Shown here in pieces: positions 1-12,100 of a stretch of DNA of 64,000 nt (positions are counted from its first letter, which is position 1; each line of letters begins with the position of its first letter). A program made the position numbers and the translations under genes. The notes below the pieces were generated by a model. That model was not told the DNA's origin and ran no database searches. It saw only the letters and a list, made by a program, of their open reading frames with translations. This stretch comes from Toxorhynchites rutilus septentrionalis (taxonomy: Eukaryota > Arthropoda > Insecta > Diptera > Culicidae): assembly GCF_029784135.1 (NCBI RefSeq), contig NC_073744.1, positions 14,984,929-15,048,928 of the forward strand. The letters are read 5' to 3'.

Positions 1-630
1 TTGAAATGCAAGAAGATTTCGGTTCACGTTTCTATATCATTTCATTCTTCCCAGTCAAAGTGTCCTCATTGTATTTTGAAGTGACTTCCTCTAAAACGAA
101 TTCGTTCCTCGCTCTCTTTCCCATGTATCTTTATGCATGCATCGATGTTTGAGTTCACCGTGGTTTGACAAACGCTACAGGTGAGCTAGATTTTTTTGTA
201 TCGTACACGAAAATTACTCACACGTATAAAATAGCGTGCTGTGTGTGAGCTATTTTGCACGCCTAATACTAACTAATACTAACGCGAGGACCTTTATAAC
301 ATATTTGATAAATGTCTCAGTTCGTTGGTTTGAGTTTGAGTTGGTTTGACAATTGGTAGAAAATAAACCGTCCATTGATGGGGTAACTACTTTTTTGCAT
401 CAGGAGTCATGTTTTCGTTCCTCTTTATATGGACGTACAATAAGATTGCCTAAGGGGGTACAAAATTAGTGTCAGGGGGAAATGGAAATGTGGATTGAAG
501 TCAGTTGAATGAAGAGGCAGATTTGTATTCAATAATCGAGTCAGTTAAAATAACCACTGACTGGATTAGTTCACCAGTCATCCTCGCTAGTCAACGATAG
601 TCAATTCATTTTCTAGTCAAGTCATTTTTT
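1..630. other. No gene recognised (left edge)
   Basis: AT-rich sequence with no open frame, splice-bounded exon or repeat end that I recognise. The missing 3' exons of the cadherin gene would have to lie here or further left, but no exon joining in the required phase was found. The 5' end of the Tc1-like relic that begins to be readable near 631 may also lie here. Confidence 0.4.
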
Positions 631-890
631 TTGTTGGCGGTGACTGCCGAAGCAGCTCTAGTCGAAGCGAAGCTACTGGGAGTAGAGTCGGTCTTCATTT
701 TTCACCGTCGAAGATTTCGAGCCCTGGTTCCCACAGTAAAACACGGCTGCGGTAGTCAGATGATGTATGGTACATTGGCGGCTTCTGGATCTGGAACCAT
801 GGAATTTATCGATTCGGCGATGGACAAAATGGCTTAATTGATCTTCCTGAAACGTAACCTGCAGTCTCTCGTTCTGAAATTGGGTCTCCC
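631..890 (+). pseudogene. Tc1-like transposase relic, middle part
   Basis: The plus strand reads a decayed Tc1-family transposase segment: a match to the usual TVKHGGGS-MVWG block appears as PTVKHGCGSQMMYG, followed by AASGSG and FIDSAMDK. A stop follows near 837, but similarity goes on in the same direction (LKRNL, then LKLGLP) up to 890. The reading is cut at 894 by an LTR retrotransposon and resumes at 5170 with YFQQNNDPK, the block that should come next. So this is one half of a DDE transposase gene split by an insertion. Tc1 transposases cut and paste DNA at TA sites; this one cannot work because of stops and the 4.3-kb interruption. Confidence 0.75.
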
Positions 891-894
891 TTAC

Positions 895-1106
895 TGTAAT
901 AATATGTGATTTTATAACCCTATTTCGTTTCGCTATATTATTCCCACATACATGAATTTACCTTGTAACCAATACCGCCATGCATTTGTCTCAGGGACAA
1001 TTTTATTATTAGCTAGCGTAGTTAAGCAGCGTCACTCCACACCATGAATATACTCTTTTTTGATGTACACCAGTTCGGACGTGAAATAAAGTCAACTCTT
1101 TAAAAA
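895..1106 (+). repeat. 5' LTR
   Basis: About 212 bp, beginning TGTAATAATATG and ending in a short A-run just before the primer-binding site. It matches 4969-5169 over its whole length with scattered substitutions and a short indel (about 90% or more by eye). It contains an AATAAA-like motif near the end (1085-1090). Confidence 0.9.
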
Positions 1107-1120
1107 TGGTGTCAGAAGTG
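1107..1120 (+). other. Primer-binding site, probably tRNA-Leu
   Basis: Directly after the LTR comes TGGTGTCAGAAGTG. Its complement ends in ACCA and fits the acceptor end of a eukaryotic tRNA-Leu (known: CCCACTYCTGACACCA type). This fixes the LTR/internal boundary. Confidence 0.7.
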
Positions 1121-1194
1121 AAACGTTTCGAGTCGTAGAAAATTGTTACTACTACTTCTGAATTGGAATTGAACTAGTGAAGAACAAATAACAT

Positions 1195-2621
1195 TTGTTT
1201 GGATTTCGTTGCGACGTGCAACGGAAAGCGGAAAACCAGTTTTGCATACAAGCAAAACGAAGGAGGAAAATGGCGTCCGGATTCGATCATCGTTTGCCGC
1301 AGCCACTGGATTGTGCAAATCTAGTGAAGGGGTGGCCTCGCTGGAAACAGTTATTTATTATCTATCTCCGGGCCAATAACAAAATGAAGGAAACCGAAGC
1401 AAGTAAGATCGCTACATTCTTATGGATGATTGCCCCTCGCGGTGTGGAAATTTTCAATTCGCTTTTCCCAACAATGGAAGTATGGAGAGCATGTTCGGAT
1501 TGGAGGAGAATGATGCCGCTGCGGGTGATGATGGTGAAAATGGTGCCGATGAAATTTTTGAAGACGCTCAAAATCAAGCAGCCACACACACTTTCGCAGA
1601 GATAATCGCGGCGTTTGACGAGTACTGTCTCCCTCGTAAGAATATTGCAATGGAGGCCTTCAAATACAATTCCATTGCGCAGAAATAGAAGCAAACTTTT
1701 GCTGAGTTCGAGACTGAGTTGAGAACGCAAGTTCAATATTGCGAATTTAGTTGCGCTACCTGTCAAACATCCTACAGCGACCGTATGCTGCGAGATAGAA
1801 TCATCATTGGGATTCAGGATAAGAAGATGTAACTCAAACTTGTGGATGGCAGAGACGCCCCCTTATCAAATATCATCTAGACATGCAAGATTTTCGAAGC
1901 CGCATCCGAGAATAAACAGCTACTGGATCGGAAGAGTAATTTTTTGGAAGTGAAGGTGGTTTCGAAGGAGCAAATTGATTCGAGTGTCAAGACCGTGGAT
2001 GCAGTAACACGTAACCGTTGCTATAATTGTGGAAGGCCGTACAATCAAAATCATCGGAGGAATTGCCCGGCGTCGACTGCTGTACGCCATTCGTGTGGAG
2101 AAATTGGCCACTACAACATGTGTTGCCGCAAGAAGACAACGAAGCAGCCAAGAAGTCATCAACAGTCATCGAAGTCAGCTGGAAGGAATGATAAAACGAT
2201 ACATACGGTGAACTGGAATGACGCTGGTAAGTTTTCAGTTTTAGGTCAGGTAGTCAATGCATGCGCGGCTGAAAATAACAAAGATATTATGAATTTTTAT
2301 GTGAATTCTAAATCCGTGTTTGGTCACTTTGATGAATCCCGTCCTTGGAGAAAGGTTTTTCATATCAATGGCGAAGCAGTTAAGTTCAAGCTAGACACAT
2401 GTTCTGATGTTAATTGTATTCCCATACAGATTGTTAGGAAATTGTGTCTTCCCATTGATGATGTCCGGAATGCCAAGATTCTTGATTACAGTTCGAATGA
2501 AATAAAAATACATGGGAAGGTGAAGCTGGTTTGTGTCGATTCTGTTAGTGATCATTCGTATGGGGCTTCATTTCTTGTCGTTGACAATTCTTTTGAACCT
2601 TTGCTTGGGTTACAGTCGTGA
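1195..2621 (+). pseudogene. gag/protease region of the LTR element
   Basis: A gag-like open stretch (1195-1605, then 1422-1688 in another frame) is followed by a readable segment at 1944-2621. The latter carries a zinc-knuckle pair (CYNCGRPYNQNHRRNC and CGEIGHYNMCC) and then an aspartic protease core, LDTCSDVNCIP. The usual active-site triplet is D-T/S-G, so the glycine is replaced by cysteine here. Gag packages the RNA and the protease cuts the polyprotein. Several frame changes and stops between 1605 and 1944 show that the region is not functional. The boundary between gag and protease cannot be set exactly. Confidence 0.75.
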
Positions 2622-2633
2622 ATTGAATTTGGG

Positions 2634-3249
2634 TTGATCAAACGTCTCAGTGCAATAGAAAGTCATTCGGAGTTCCCAAAGGAAAATAAAGTGTTGGATG
2701 GAAGCATTCTATTCCATGGAATTTTCGAGGGATTAGGAAAATTTTATGGGAAATGTTCGATTGTTTTGAAAGAGAACTCTGCTCTGTCGTTGCACTACAG
2801 AAAGCGGATTCCATTAGCACTACATGATCGATTGGATTTGGAACTAGAACATTTGGTGGAACTATCCAACGGACTGGGTTAGCAATATGCAATTAGTGGA
2901 AAAATCGAACGGAAAATTACGCATCTGTTTAGATCCTAAGCCTCTTAACAGGTGCATAAAACGTGAACATTTCCTGATTCCAACTAAAGATTTGCTCAGT
3001 CGCTTTGTAGGGAAACATGTATTTTCGGTTCTTGACTTAAGTAGTGGCTTCTGGCAAATGGAGTTGGATCGTAAAAGTTCGGATTCAACCACATTAATGA
3101 CACCTTTCGGGAGATATAGATGGAATCATGTTCCATTCGGTTTGAACAATGCACCAGAAATTTTTCAACGACGGATGGTGCAAATTGTTGGTGATATTCC
3201 GGGCGTTGTAGTTTATTTCGACGATGTGTTAATCTCGGGCAAAGATTAA
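2634..3249 (+). pseudogene. Reverse transcriptase of the LTR element, truncated
   Basis: The first part (2634-2882) is the connection region before the fingers. The second (2887-3249) is a clear Ty3/gypsy RT palm: GKLRICLDPKPLN, the FSVLDLSSGFWQ block (first catalytic Asp), FGLNNAPEIFQRRM, and the YFDDVL catalytic box near 3220. A stop separates the two parts and another ends the frame at 3249. After this only a short remnant with similarity to the region following the FDD box is left. The thumb and RNase H expected next are missing, so the copy carries an internal deletion as well as stops. Confidence 0.85.
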
Positions 3250-3430
3250 ATTGAGCATGACAGAGCCCTAGCTAAAGTCTTTAAGCGAGCTCAAATCAAC
3301 AACGTTAAGTTCAATGCTGCTAAACTACAGTACCGCCAAGCCAAAGTTATGCAGCGACCTCATAACAAGAGACGGATTTGTTTAGCCATGTTTATGATAG
3401 GGGCCGATCGAGGAAAAAAAAATTCGATAT

Positions 3431-4524
3431 TTGCAAGCTCTCGTATCAGATGAACGTTACATGCGCATAGTAAAGTTTGTCGAACAAGGTTGGCCTTCGT
3501 TTCATAAGCTCGATGATCTCAGTCAGATTTTCTATAAGTATCGAGATGAGATGCATTATGAAAATGGTTTGTTGTTCAAAAATCATCGTTTGGTTGTACC
3601 TACTGCTCTACAAAGGCTGATTTGTAAATGGTTACATGCTGCACATCTAGGCATTGAGAAAACGCTCTCCAAGACTAGAACACAATTCTTTTGGCCAGGG
3701 ATGACTAATGACTTAAAGGAACTGGTTTCTTCTTGTACAATATGTGAGAAGTTCCGGCGTAACAACTGCAAAGAACCTCTGGTGCTGGATAATATTTCAG
3801 AGTATCCGTTTAAAAGAGTTTCAACTGATATCTATGAGTATGGTGGATATGATTGGTTGGTAGTAATAGATTCTTATTCTGGATTCATTTGTTCTGATCG
3901 ATTGCAAGATAAGACCATTGCTAGTGTATGTAAATTGTTCGACAAGATGTTCAACTGCTATGGATATCCGACTCTTATTCGATGTGACAACGTACCGTTT
4001 AATTCCCTCGAATCCGAAAGATACGCGAACAGAAATACCATCAAATTCGAATTCTCTAGTTCTCGTTATCCGCAAAGCAATGGTCTTGCTGAAAAGGCGG
4101 TGGCTATAGCCAAAAACATACTGAAACGATGTTATGAAGTTGGAGAGGTTGAACAGTTCCAATATCGACTGCTTGAATATAACACGACACCTGTCGCCAG
4201 CATGAACTTTCCCCTAGTCAGTTATTTTTTGGAAGGCAAATTAAAACACGCTTACCTATGAATGAAACGTTTTTGATTCGAGAGTCGCTTGATGAACGTG
4301 TAGTTTGAGAAAGAATATCAAAGAAACGAGAGGTGCAAAAACAATACTACGATCGCTCTGCTAAGAAACTCCCACTATTGAAAGTTGGAGATCGAGTTCT
4401 GTTTAGGAAAAATTCTAAGGAATGGCATTATGGGCAAATTGTACGTGATGTCAACGGTAGTTCTTTTGTGGTTAGAGACAATTTTGCAAATCACTTTCGC
4501 CGAAATCGCAGGTTTATGACCTAA
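3431..4524 (+). pseudogene. Integrase of the LTR element
   Basis: The frame at 3431-4261 holds an integrase zinc-binding domain (H-H then CTICEKF, an HHCC arrangement) followed by the core: STDIYEY (first Asp), RCDNVPFNS (second Asp) and SNGLAEKAV (Glu). A further frame (4333-4524) carries the C-terminal domain with QKQYYDRSAKKLPLLKVGD. Such enzymes insert the cDNA into chromosomal DNA. A stop at about 4259-4261 and a frame break to 4333 separate core and C-terminal domain, so this copy is a pseudogene, although the core is the best-preserved part of the element. Confidence 0.85.
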
Positions 4525-4956
4525 TAATGAATTGAATACCAGTGAGCTACTTACTGAAGATGATCTTCCGGAACAACAACACCTGCCTGTACCAAGTCCT
4601 TTGAATCACAATCATTCTAAATCGAACTGTGGTCCTTCGGTGATCTCAGTTTCGATGGGACATTAGCTAATCCCCATTCCCGTGATAGTTTCGGTGTGCT
4701 AGCTGACTTGCCCCCTAGTGGTGAAGTTACAGCCTCCAAGCTCTTCTCCACAAAATCTTCATGATTCATTACATTCTCATCAATCTTCTCAAGACGCTTT
4801 GTCCCCTGTAGTTTCCCCTCGTGTAACACGTTCTGGTCCTACAGTTATTCTTCCAAAACTCTACGGTGAATGGCTAGTTCAGTAGTTTACTAACCCCGAG
4901 TTGGCCGCGGGTAAACAGTCCCCAGATGCTAACCATAGGCTAAGTTTCAGCAAACA

Positions 4957-4968
4957 AAAAAGAAAGCG
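4957..4968 (+). other. Polypurine tract
   Basis: A purine-rich run (AAAAAAGAAAG then CG) lies immediately before the 3' LTR, where plus-strand DNA synthesis of LTR elements is primed. Confidence 0.6.
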
Positions 4969-5169
4969 TGTAATAATATGTGATTTTATAACCCTATTTC
5001 GTTTAGTTTAAATTATTCCCACATACATGAATTTACCTTGACATAACTTGTCTTAGGGACAGTTTTATTATTAGCTAGCGTAGTTAAGCAGCGTCACTCC
5101 ACACCATGAATATACTCTTCTGTGATGTACACCAGTTCGGACGTGAAATAAAATCAACTCTTTAAACAA
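4969..5169 (+). repeat. 3' LTR
   Basis: About 201 bp, starting TGTAATAATATG and ending in TTTAAACAA, just before the right copy of TTAC. It pairs with the 5' LTR at 895-1106. Confidence 0.9.
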
Positions 5170-5460
5170 TTACTACTTTCAACAGAATAATGACCCAAAG
5201 GAAACTGACCTCATCGTGCGGGAATACCTGCTCTATAATGCCCCAATCAACTCGAAACATCTCCGCAATCACCGGACTTCAACACTATTGAGTGTCTATG
5301 GTGGGAAATAAAAAACCATCTGAAGAATAAAAATCCAGAGGAAAAAGCGGAACTCAAAACGACGATTACGGAAATCTGCGGCGCTTGCAGAAAGTGCTAG
5401 ACGCCAAAGGGGGACCATACCAGATACTAGGGGATTCTTTTTGTTATCTGTTACCATTTC
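5170..5460 (+). pseudogene. Tc1-like transposase relic, C-terminal part
   Basis: Continues the relic at 631-890 after the LTR element: YFQQNNDPK, then in a shifted frame PQSPDFNTIECLWWEIK and a Lys-rich tail. These are the D-E part of a DD34E domain. The Asp normally found in QQDNDPKH reads Asn (QQNNDPK), and frameshifts are present. A weak A/T-rich end that may be the element's terminal repeat follows after 5490, but I could not pair it with the left side. Confidence 0.75.
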
Positions 5461-6067
5461 TGTACTGATTTTAATTTTCTTTTTAAGAAGAACTTAAACA
5501 GTACACTCAATTTTGCCACGTCTTAGATGGAGATTTGTTGTTTGTATATGAAATATGAAGAAGAAATATGACAATTTTAATTTTCTTCTTATCACTACAT
5601 GAGAGTAAAATAGATCAATTTTACGATGAATATGAGTCGCATTTAATTATAAACTTTTTAACTCCAAAAAACACAAAAATAACAAAGCTGCATGAAATGT
5701 ATACTTGATTTTGCGATAGACTGTATTATAAAATAGCATGCAGAAGGGGTTCTCAATAACAGAAATTTGAAATTCATAATGTTCAAATCAACCACTTGTC
5801 CATCTTACCCCCACTGTCCGCACTCCCTCCATATAGATATATAACAAACAACAGTGAAAATAATCACGAATTGTCAGGAGTTTCACAAAATAAACCACAG
5901 TAATTCAACTTTCTCGAGTGGCGAAAAAGCGGGTTCTGGCGAAAGCCAACTTGACAGGTGAAACCATTAAGTGAAACTTCGACAACCCCGACAGATTGGT
6001 TTGGGAAAAGTTGCAGTTCAATTATTCCGTTGCACAACTTTTTTTCTCCCTATATCGGAGTACTTAC
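5461..6067. other. Intron/flank of cadherin gene, no gene seen
   Basis: AT-rich, no conserved ORF. It begins with the tail of the Tc1 relic and ends at the donor site (minus strand) of the last visible cadherin exon. Confidence 0.4.
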
Positions 6068-6175
6068 CATCGATGAAATAGAATATAGCTTTTTGCTCAT
6101 CGGGCGGTAATTCAGCGTTTTTCGGATCGATTGCCGCTGGGATAATCCGTTCCTCCAACATCCCGTCCTCGTTTT
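6068..6175 (-). CDS. Cadherin exon 14 (last visible)
   Basis: Residues 1266-1301, ENEDGMLEERIIP through KAIFYFID, the start of another repeat. Acceptor TTTTTAG, donor GTAAGTA, phase 1 out. The following exons must lie left of the window or in unrecognised sequence below 6060. Confidence 0.85.
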
Positions 6176-9100
6176 CTAAAAATAGTCAAGTGATGGATGA
6201 ATTAGTTACAGTATTTTTCGTACGAAAAAAGTACCTAAACCGAAATCGTGATCACAACTTTTCATTACACATCTACTGAGCGCCTTCTAAGGGGGTAACA
6301 ATTCATGAACCATCAACGAAACAAAAACAGCCATTTCATGAGGGAATTAAAGGGTCTACGTGAATGAATTTTATTTCACATTTTATGATATATTTACATG
6401 GGCTAAGAACCGAGAGAAAAAACTTGTCCTTTCATTTTACCCCGCCTTATTATGACCCCCATTACGAGTATGCTGTCAGTTTAATTAAAAAGCCGTATTA
6501 TGGTTTATAGCTGGAAGGGTTCCTCGGACTACGTGAAAAATAGCACAAAACAGAAGAGCGGGATGACAAAGTCACTGGCAGCAAGTTGGGTGGCAAATTT
6601 ATATTTTGTACAAAACGGACATTCCCACCTTCCGGCCAGGGAAAGGCTATACAGGGCGATTGTGAATGAACAAACTGCTAGCTAGTGTGTGAAAAATCTG
6701 GAAGCATACCTGTGAAATCCGTTTCGAAGGGCAAATCTCCGTGGTGGAACTCCGGTTCGCCGGTCATGTTTATGAAGGCGATAACCACATCCACCGGTTC
6801 GGCGGACAAATTTCCACCATCTCTCGCGTGCACCGTGACCTGGCGGAGAATAAAAATGGTTCGATGATTTCGCGATTATAGCTATCCTTAATAGGAGAAA
6901 TTCAGTCGTCAGTGTGAGTTCTGCGTAAAGTTTGTCACCAAATCATGACGGGTGTGCGTAATTTCTACGGTGAAGGTTATTGAATGTACTGTTGAACCCC
7001 CGTAAAGTTTGAACGCCGGTTTGAGGCCAAATTTAATTAAATTGTGTTCGATAATCTGAGATTTTCCATGTTCGCAATAAGTAAGGTTCACTCACCCGAT
7101 AAGATTTCGTACCGATAGCGTCTGCTTGAGCCAACACCAGCTGTGCATGGTGCTTGTCAACTGGGTTCAGCTGGAAGTAGGTATGGTCCTGGCTAAACGC
7201 TGCGAAAGGCACAAAAAGTTGCGAAATGAATCTGCTTGACAGTTATACCGTGCAATCCTTACGATCTTGACTCTGAAGGTAGAATGTTACCACACCGAAG
7301 TCGCCCCCGTCCGTATCGTGTGCGCCAAAATGTGGAATCGTCTCACCTTGAGTGTTCAGGAGTGGTTTTCCATTCGCCAACGACTCGAAACTGTCGCAAT
7401 GAATGGGAGAGAAAACCAATTATCGGACTTTTACCCAATTGCTGTTCAAAATACAATTTCCGTTTGTACGTGCATCCCATCCATTCACCCTTCCTACCTG
7501 AGTCGAATTCGTTCGTCATCTCTGGGGAAAACTATCACTGGTGCCATATAGTTGACGGGTTCCACCAGGATCAAGTAGGTGGCACTACTGCACCACCGAG
7601 GACTATCCTTAATTAATTCATACTCGTTTCCCCGATCGCAAGCCTAAAACGAACGACAGAAAAAAACGAGCAGAAGTACAAATCGAAATTGGTATGCACG
7701 AGGAGCAAACCTCAATCTCAACGGACCAGCTCCCATAGAAACCTTTCAAAGTGTGTCCAACTTCCAGCCGGGACACATACTCGTCTACAGGCTGCAGCTT
7801 AAACAGTGTTCCGATGCGCTCTGGGTCTGCTTCCAGCCCGGGGGAATTTCCTCCGGCTAAATTGAAGAAAAGAGAGAAGAGGCACGTAAAATGAGAGATG
7901 ACCGAAATGCTGCGGTCAGATCGGTTGGGAAACATTTGTTTCTTCTATAATAAAGTGGTGTGTCACATCAAATTGCATCACGGAAAAAACGCTGTAGAAA
8001 TTCGCCCAGTAGACCGATCCTTTTGAAAATTTTAGACAGTAAAATAAAAACTATTAAACAACTTTTGTCATTTTCTTTTTATTCATACTTCGAGCCCAAG
8101 CCCGTATGCTCGCACCTTCCTCTTTACCCCGTCCATAAGGTTCTGTACAACGTCAGGTTGTAGTTTTTTTTGAACAGAAATCCATTTTCTCTTGAAGTCC
8201 GCCTCCGATTTGACAACTTTTGGGTTCTTCCGGAGGGCCTGCTTCATAATCGCCCAATATTTCTCTATTCGGCGAAGCTCCGGCGCGTTGGGCGGGTTCA
8301 TTTCCTTTGGCACGAAGGTGACCTCGTTGGCTTCGTACCACTCCAACACGTCCTTTGAATAGTGGCACGAAGCGAGATCCGGCCAGAAGATGGTCGGGCC
8401 CTCGTGCTGCTTCAATAGTGGTAGTAAGCGCTTCTGTAGACACTCCTTAAGGTAAACCTGCCCGTTTACCGTGCCGGTCATCACGAAGGGGGCGCTCCGC
8501 TTTCCGCAAGAGCAGATCGCTTGCCACACCATGTACTTTTTGGCAAACTGGGATAGTTTCTGCTTGCGAATCTACTCCGGAACGCTGAATTTGTCCTCTG
8601 CGGAGAAGAACAACAGGCCCGGCAGCTGACGAAAGTCCGCTTTGACGTAGGTTTCGTCGTCCATTACCAGGCAATGCGGCTTCGTCAGCATTTCGGTGTA
8701 CAGCTTCCGGGCTCGCGTCTTCCCCACCATGTTTTGCCTTTCGTCGCGGTTAGGAGCCTTCTGAACCTTGTATGTACGCAGGCCCTCCCGCTGCTTGGTC
8801 CGCTGGACGAATGAACTTGACAAATTCAGCTTATTGGCGACATCCCGGACCGAACTTCTCGGATCACGTCTAAACTGCTTAACTACGCGCTTGTGATTTT
8901 TTTCACTGACGGAACATCCATTTTTGCCGTTCTTCACCTTCCGGTCGATGGTTAGGTTCTCGAAGTATCGTTTTAGTACTCTGCTGATTGGACGATTCCC
9001 AGCATCTTACCGATGTCCCGATGTGACAACTTCGGATTCTCGAAATGAGTGCACAGGATTAATTCACGACGCTCTTTTTCGTTCGACGACATTTTTCCAA

Positions 9101-12100
9101 ATTTACGAAAAATTGACAGTGAAGCATGGCCAACGTGATCTATACACTCTTATCTGATTATAAGCGAAAGCTGAAGATATAATTCCTAAAAATTAAATTT
9201 CTACAGCGTTTTTTTCCGTGATGCAATTTGATGTGACACACCCTTTATATCCTTGTATCTAATTTTGTCTTTTCTTTGCGTTTTCTTTCAATTACCCACC
9301 AACAACAACATGGGGCATTAATGTGTAGCTATCTTGAAAATACTTTACATTCGTGAAACGGAGAATCCAACATAAAAGGCAGCTCTAGTCGAACGATATG
9401 TACTCGAGTTATGCATTTAGTAACACATTTGGCTAATTATTACTATTTTTGACGTAGAACTACGTCTTTCGTTAAGGGTGCCAAATCAGAAAACAGGTCA
9501 CGTTTTTATGAAATAAAGTTAACGTTAATAACTATTTTTGCTGCGAATGGATTTTAACGATTTGCATACCAATCGAATCGGAAATTTTCTAAGATTTGTT
9601 TGATATGCTATACAGCTATACAGTATATGGTTTCAATTGATGAAAATTGGAACCAATCTCATTTCCCCACACATTTGTTCTGTCCATTTGTGTGTTTTCC
9701 CAAACAGAGCTGTCAATAACGTGCAACTTATCGACGAACAACGAAGAGGAAATCGTAAGATTTAAAGTCTTCGTGAACAAAGGAAAAGAAGAAGAACGAA
9801 GGGGAATATTTGCCTAGAGTATAAACAGTGGATCTGAGGTAAACGTTCATTCTTCGTCAGGACACCGACTGAACAACATCGTTGCTGAGCGAGCTGGACG
9901 GCGAGGGATCGAGTGCCTTTCTCAAGGCAATTGGGGTGGAGGAGTAACATGAGGAAAGAGTAAAGTTTTCGAAGGACCTTTTCGGAGGCTAGAGACGGAT
10001 GAACTGAAGAAGTTCAAAGTCTCTTTTATTCAACAAGGAAAGGAAAGGCAAACGTTCAGTATCGTTCTAAATACGAAGCAATGAACATCGCTTGTTCTTG
10101 TATTTTGGATTGGAAAAAAATGGTACTGTCCATAATTGTTAAAATCGGGTTCTCATCTATGTTAGCCTGTTCAACGCATGTTACAAAGTCTGAAAATATG
10201 TAGAACTTTTCTCCCTGATGCTTTCTCATGTTCCGCTCAACAGCAGCATTCTGGATAAAATAATTGGAAACAGATTCTCGCATACTTTTATGGATGAACG
10301 CAAAATCGGTTGTGAAAAAAGGCGATTAAAATTTGCTGTTTCCACAACAAATTGGCGTTGGTAAAATAGCTTGAATAAAACGGCATTTTTTCAAAAATCA
10401 AGTCGATGGCAATGTTTTTCCATCAAGTGTACACAATTTGAACAGATCAGATTTTCGTAATATACGCGTAAGCTGATTATACATGCAATTTTACGAAAAG
10501 TCTCGTACTGAAAATTCTTCCCTCTGGCGCTTGCGTCACCTTGCAAGATTACGGCAGTGCAGTTTGACCCTGAAATTCAATCATTATCTTTAATGCTCCG
10601 CTAAACTCGTAAACGAAGCTCAATGCAGTCAACACGAATTGAACATCGTTTACCAATTTAGCGGAGCGTAAAAGATAATAAATTATTTTCAGGCGGAATG
10701 AACACTGTTTTGATTCCAGATGGCTTTCTAGCAATCGAGAAATATTAGTCTAACAAATTATTTTTCTCAGTGTGACGATTAATCGATTAATCGATTATTT
10801 GGGTCGATTAATCGTATCGAATAACACACTGCTGAAAAGTATTCGATGAACGATTAATTACAAAAATCGGGGATCACTACTCCGCAAGTTACGCAGCCGT
10901 AATGATAAATTTAAACAAGGAGGGGAGATAGCGGAAGGGAAACATTTGCACTAGGGTATTAGTGATGAATCTTTGCTGAGGCAAACATTCAGTCTTTTTC
11001 CAAGCAGTTAACTTTGTTTGTTTTCAATGCATTGAACTGACGCTATGGTGAAGCAGGCGTTAAGGTTGTGCGCCAAAACATTATTTGGGGAATACCAAGG
11101 ATCTTGAATGTCGTGCTGGATTGTTATAAGTTATTTGGGTTCGCGTGCCAGTCGCAAAACTGCCTTCAAATTGGAATTGCATTTGTGCTAATCTTGATCT
11201 AAATGAGGCAATGCTACTCTTTTCGAGGTTGTTAAGATTAACAGAAAGAGATTATTTCGTTTATTTGGTCACCATGAAAGTAAATGTTGTTCTGGAATTT
11301 TGAATGTGATTTGGTTTCGCTCGCCAGTAGCAAAACATTCTCCGCTAGCGACATATATGAAATAACAGCGTAGTTCTACTTCAACAATGCGGTCGTGTCT
11401 TGGACACAACCTCCTATAATTTTTTTTTTCTTTTTTTAACATGTTTTTTTGGACAAAGCGAATCTTTAGGTATTACGAGTTTTTCTCCATCTGTCAGCAG
11501 CAGGCACTTGCCATATGACAGATTCAATCAATAGTCAAAATAATTATTTTTTTTATGTCTTTCGATTAGCACAGGCGAAAAAATTAAATATTCTCACTCA
11601 GCTTCCGAAACCGAAGAGGCGACTTTGTTAACGAGAAAGCAAACTGCCAAATAACCGCCATTCTGGTCCATTACTCCCTAAATCAATGTTCATGACGTCA
11701 GAGAACGAGAAAGGCAAAAATTGCTTTAATTCCAATCAGCCGGCGGGTGGGAGAGGCCGGACTTTACTCGGTTCAGCAGTTTTTAAACGAACCTAACAGG
11801 TAACGTGACACGCTCTGGTTTTAATTTTTGTTTCACTTCTCAACGCTTTTTCCTCCTCCTTTTTTTAGGGTGGATAGAGCGGACAAAGACAAACATTAGA
11901 ACTCCACTGATAAGTTTAGAAAGTATTAACCAGATTGAAATGGTTCTTCGTGTAAGCAAGCGTAAGGCGAGGCGTGAATCGAATCGTAACGTTCCATTTA
12001 GCGAGCTCTTTGATTGGGTTTAATTTTCACTCCGGTGGCGCTTGATTGTGGGCGCAAACACATCCGAATGGCGTCATTTCCTGGCCACCACTAATCGAAG

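Larger units (their letters stand above)
895..5169 (+). mobile_element. Ty3/gypsy-type LTR retrotransposon, degenerate
   Basis: A 4275-bp element bounded by direct LTRs (895-1106 and 4969-5169) and flanked by the 4-bp target duplication TTAC (891-894 and 5170-5173). Between the LTRs come a primer site, zinc knuckles, an aspartic protease, reverse transcriptase and integrase, the Ty3/gypsy order; no envelope gene is seen. It is probably of the Mag-like type, but that is inference. The frame is broken many times, and the RT thumb/RNase H part is missing between about 3250 and 3430, so the element is shorter than usual and dead. It interrupts a Tc1 transposase gene. Confidence 0.9.

Noticed and set aside
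7618..7935. 105-residue minus frame taken as one protein
   Set aside because: Only 7711-7856 is cadherin exon 9; the rest of the frame is intron.
8153..8443. 96-residue frames in the mariner copies (also 37693-37983)
   Set aside because: Alternate-frame shadows of the transposase catalytic domain.
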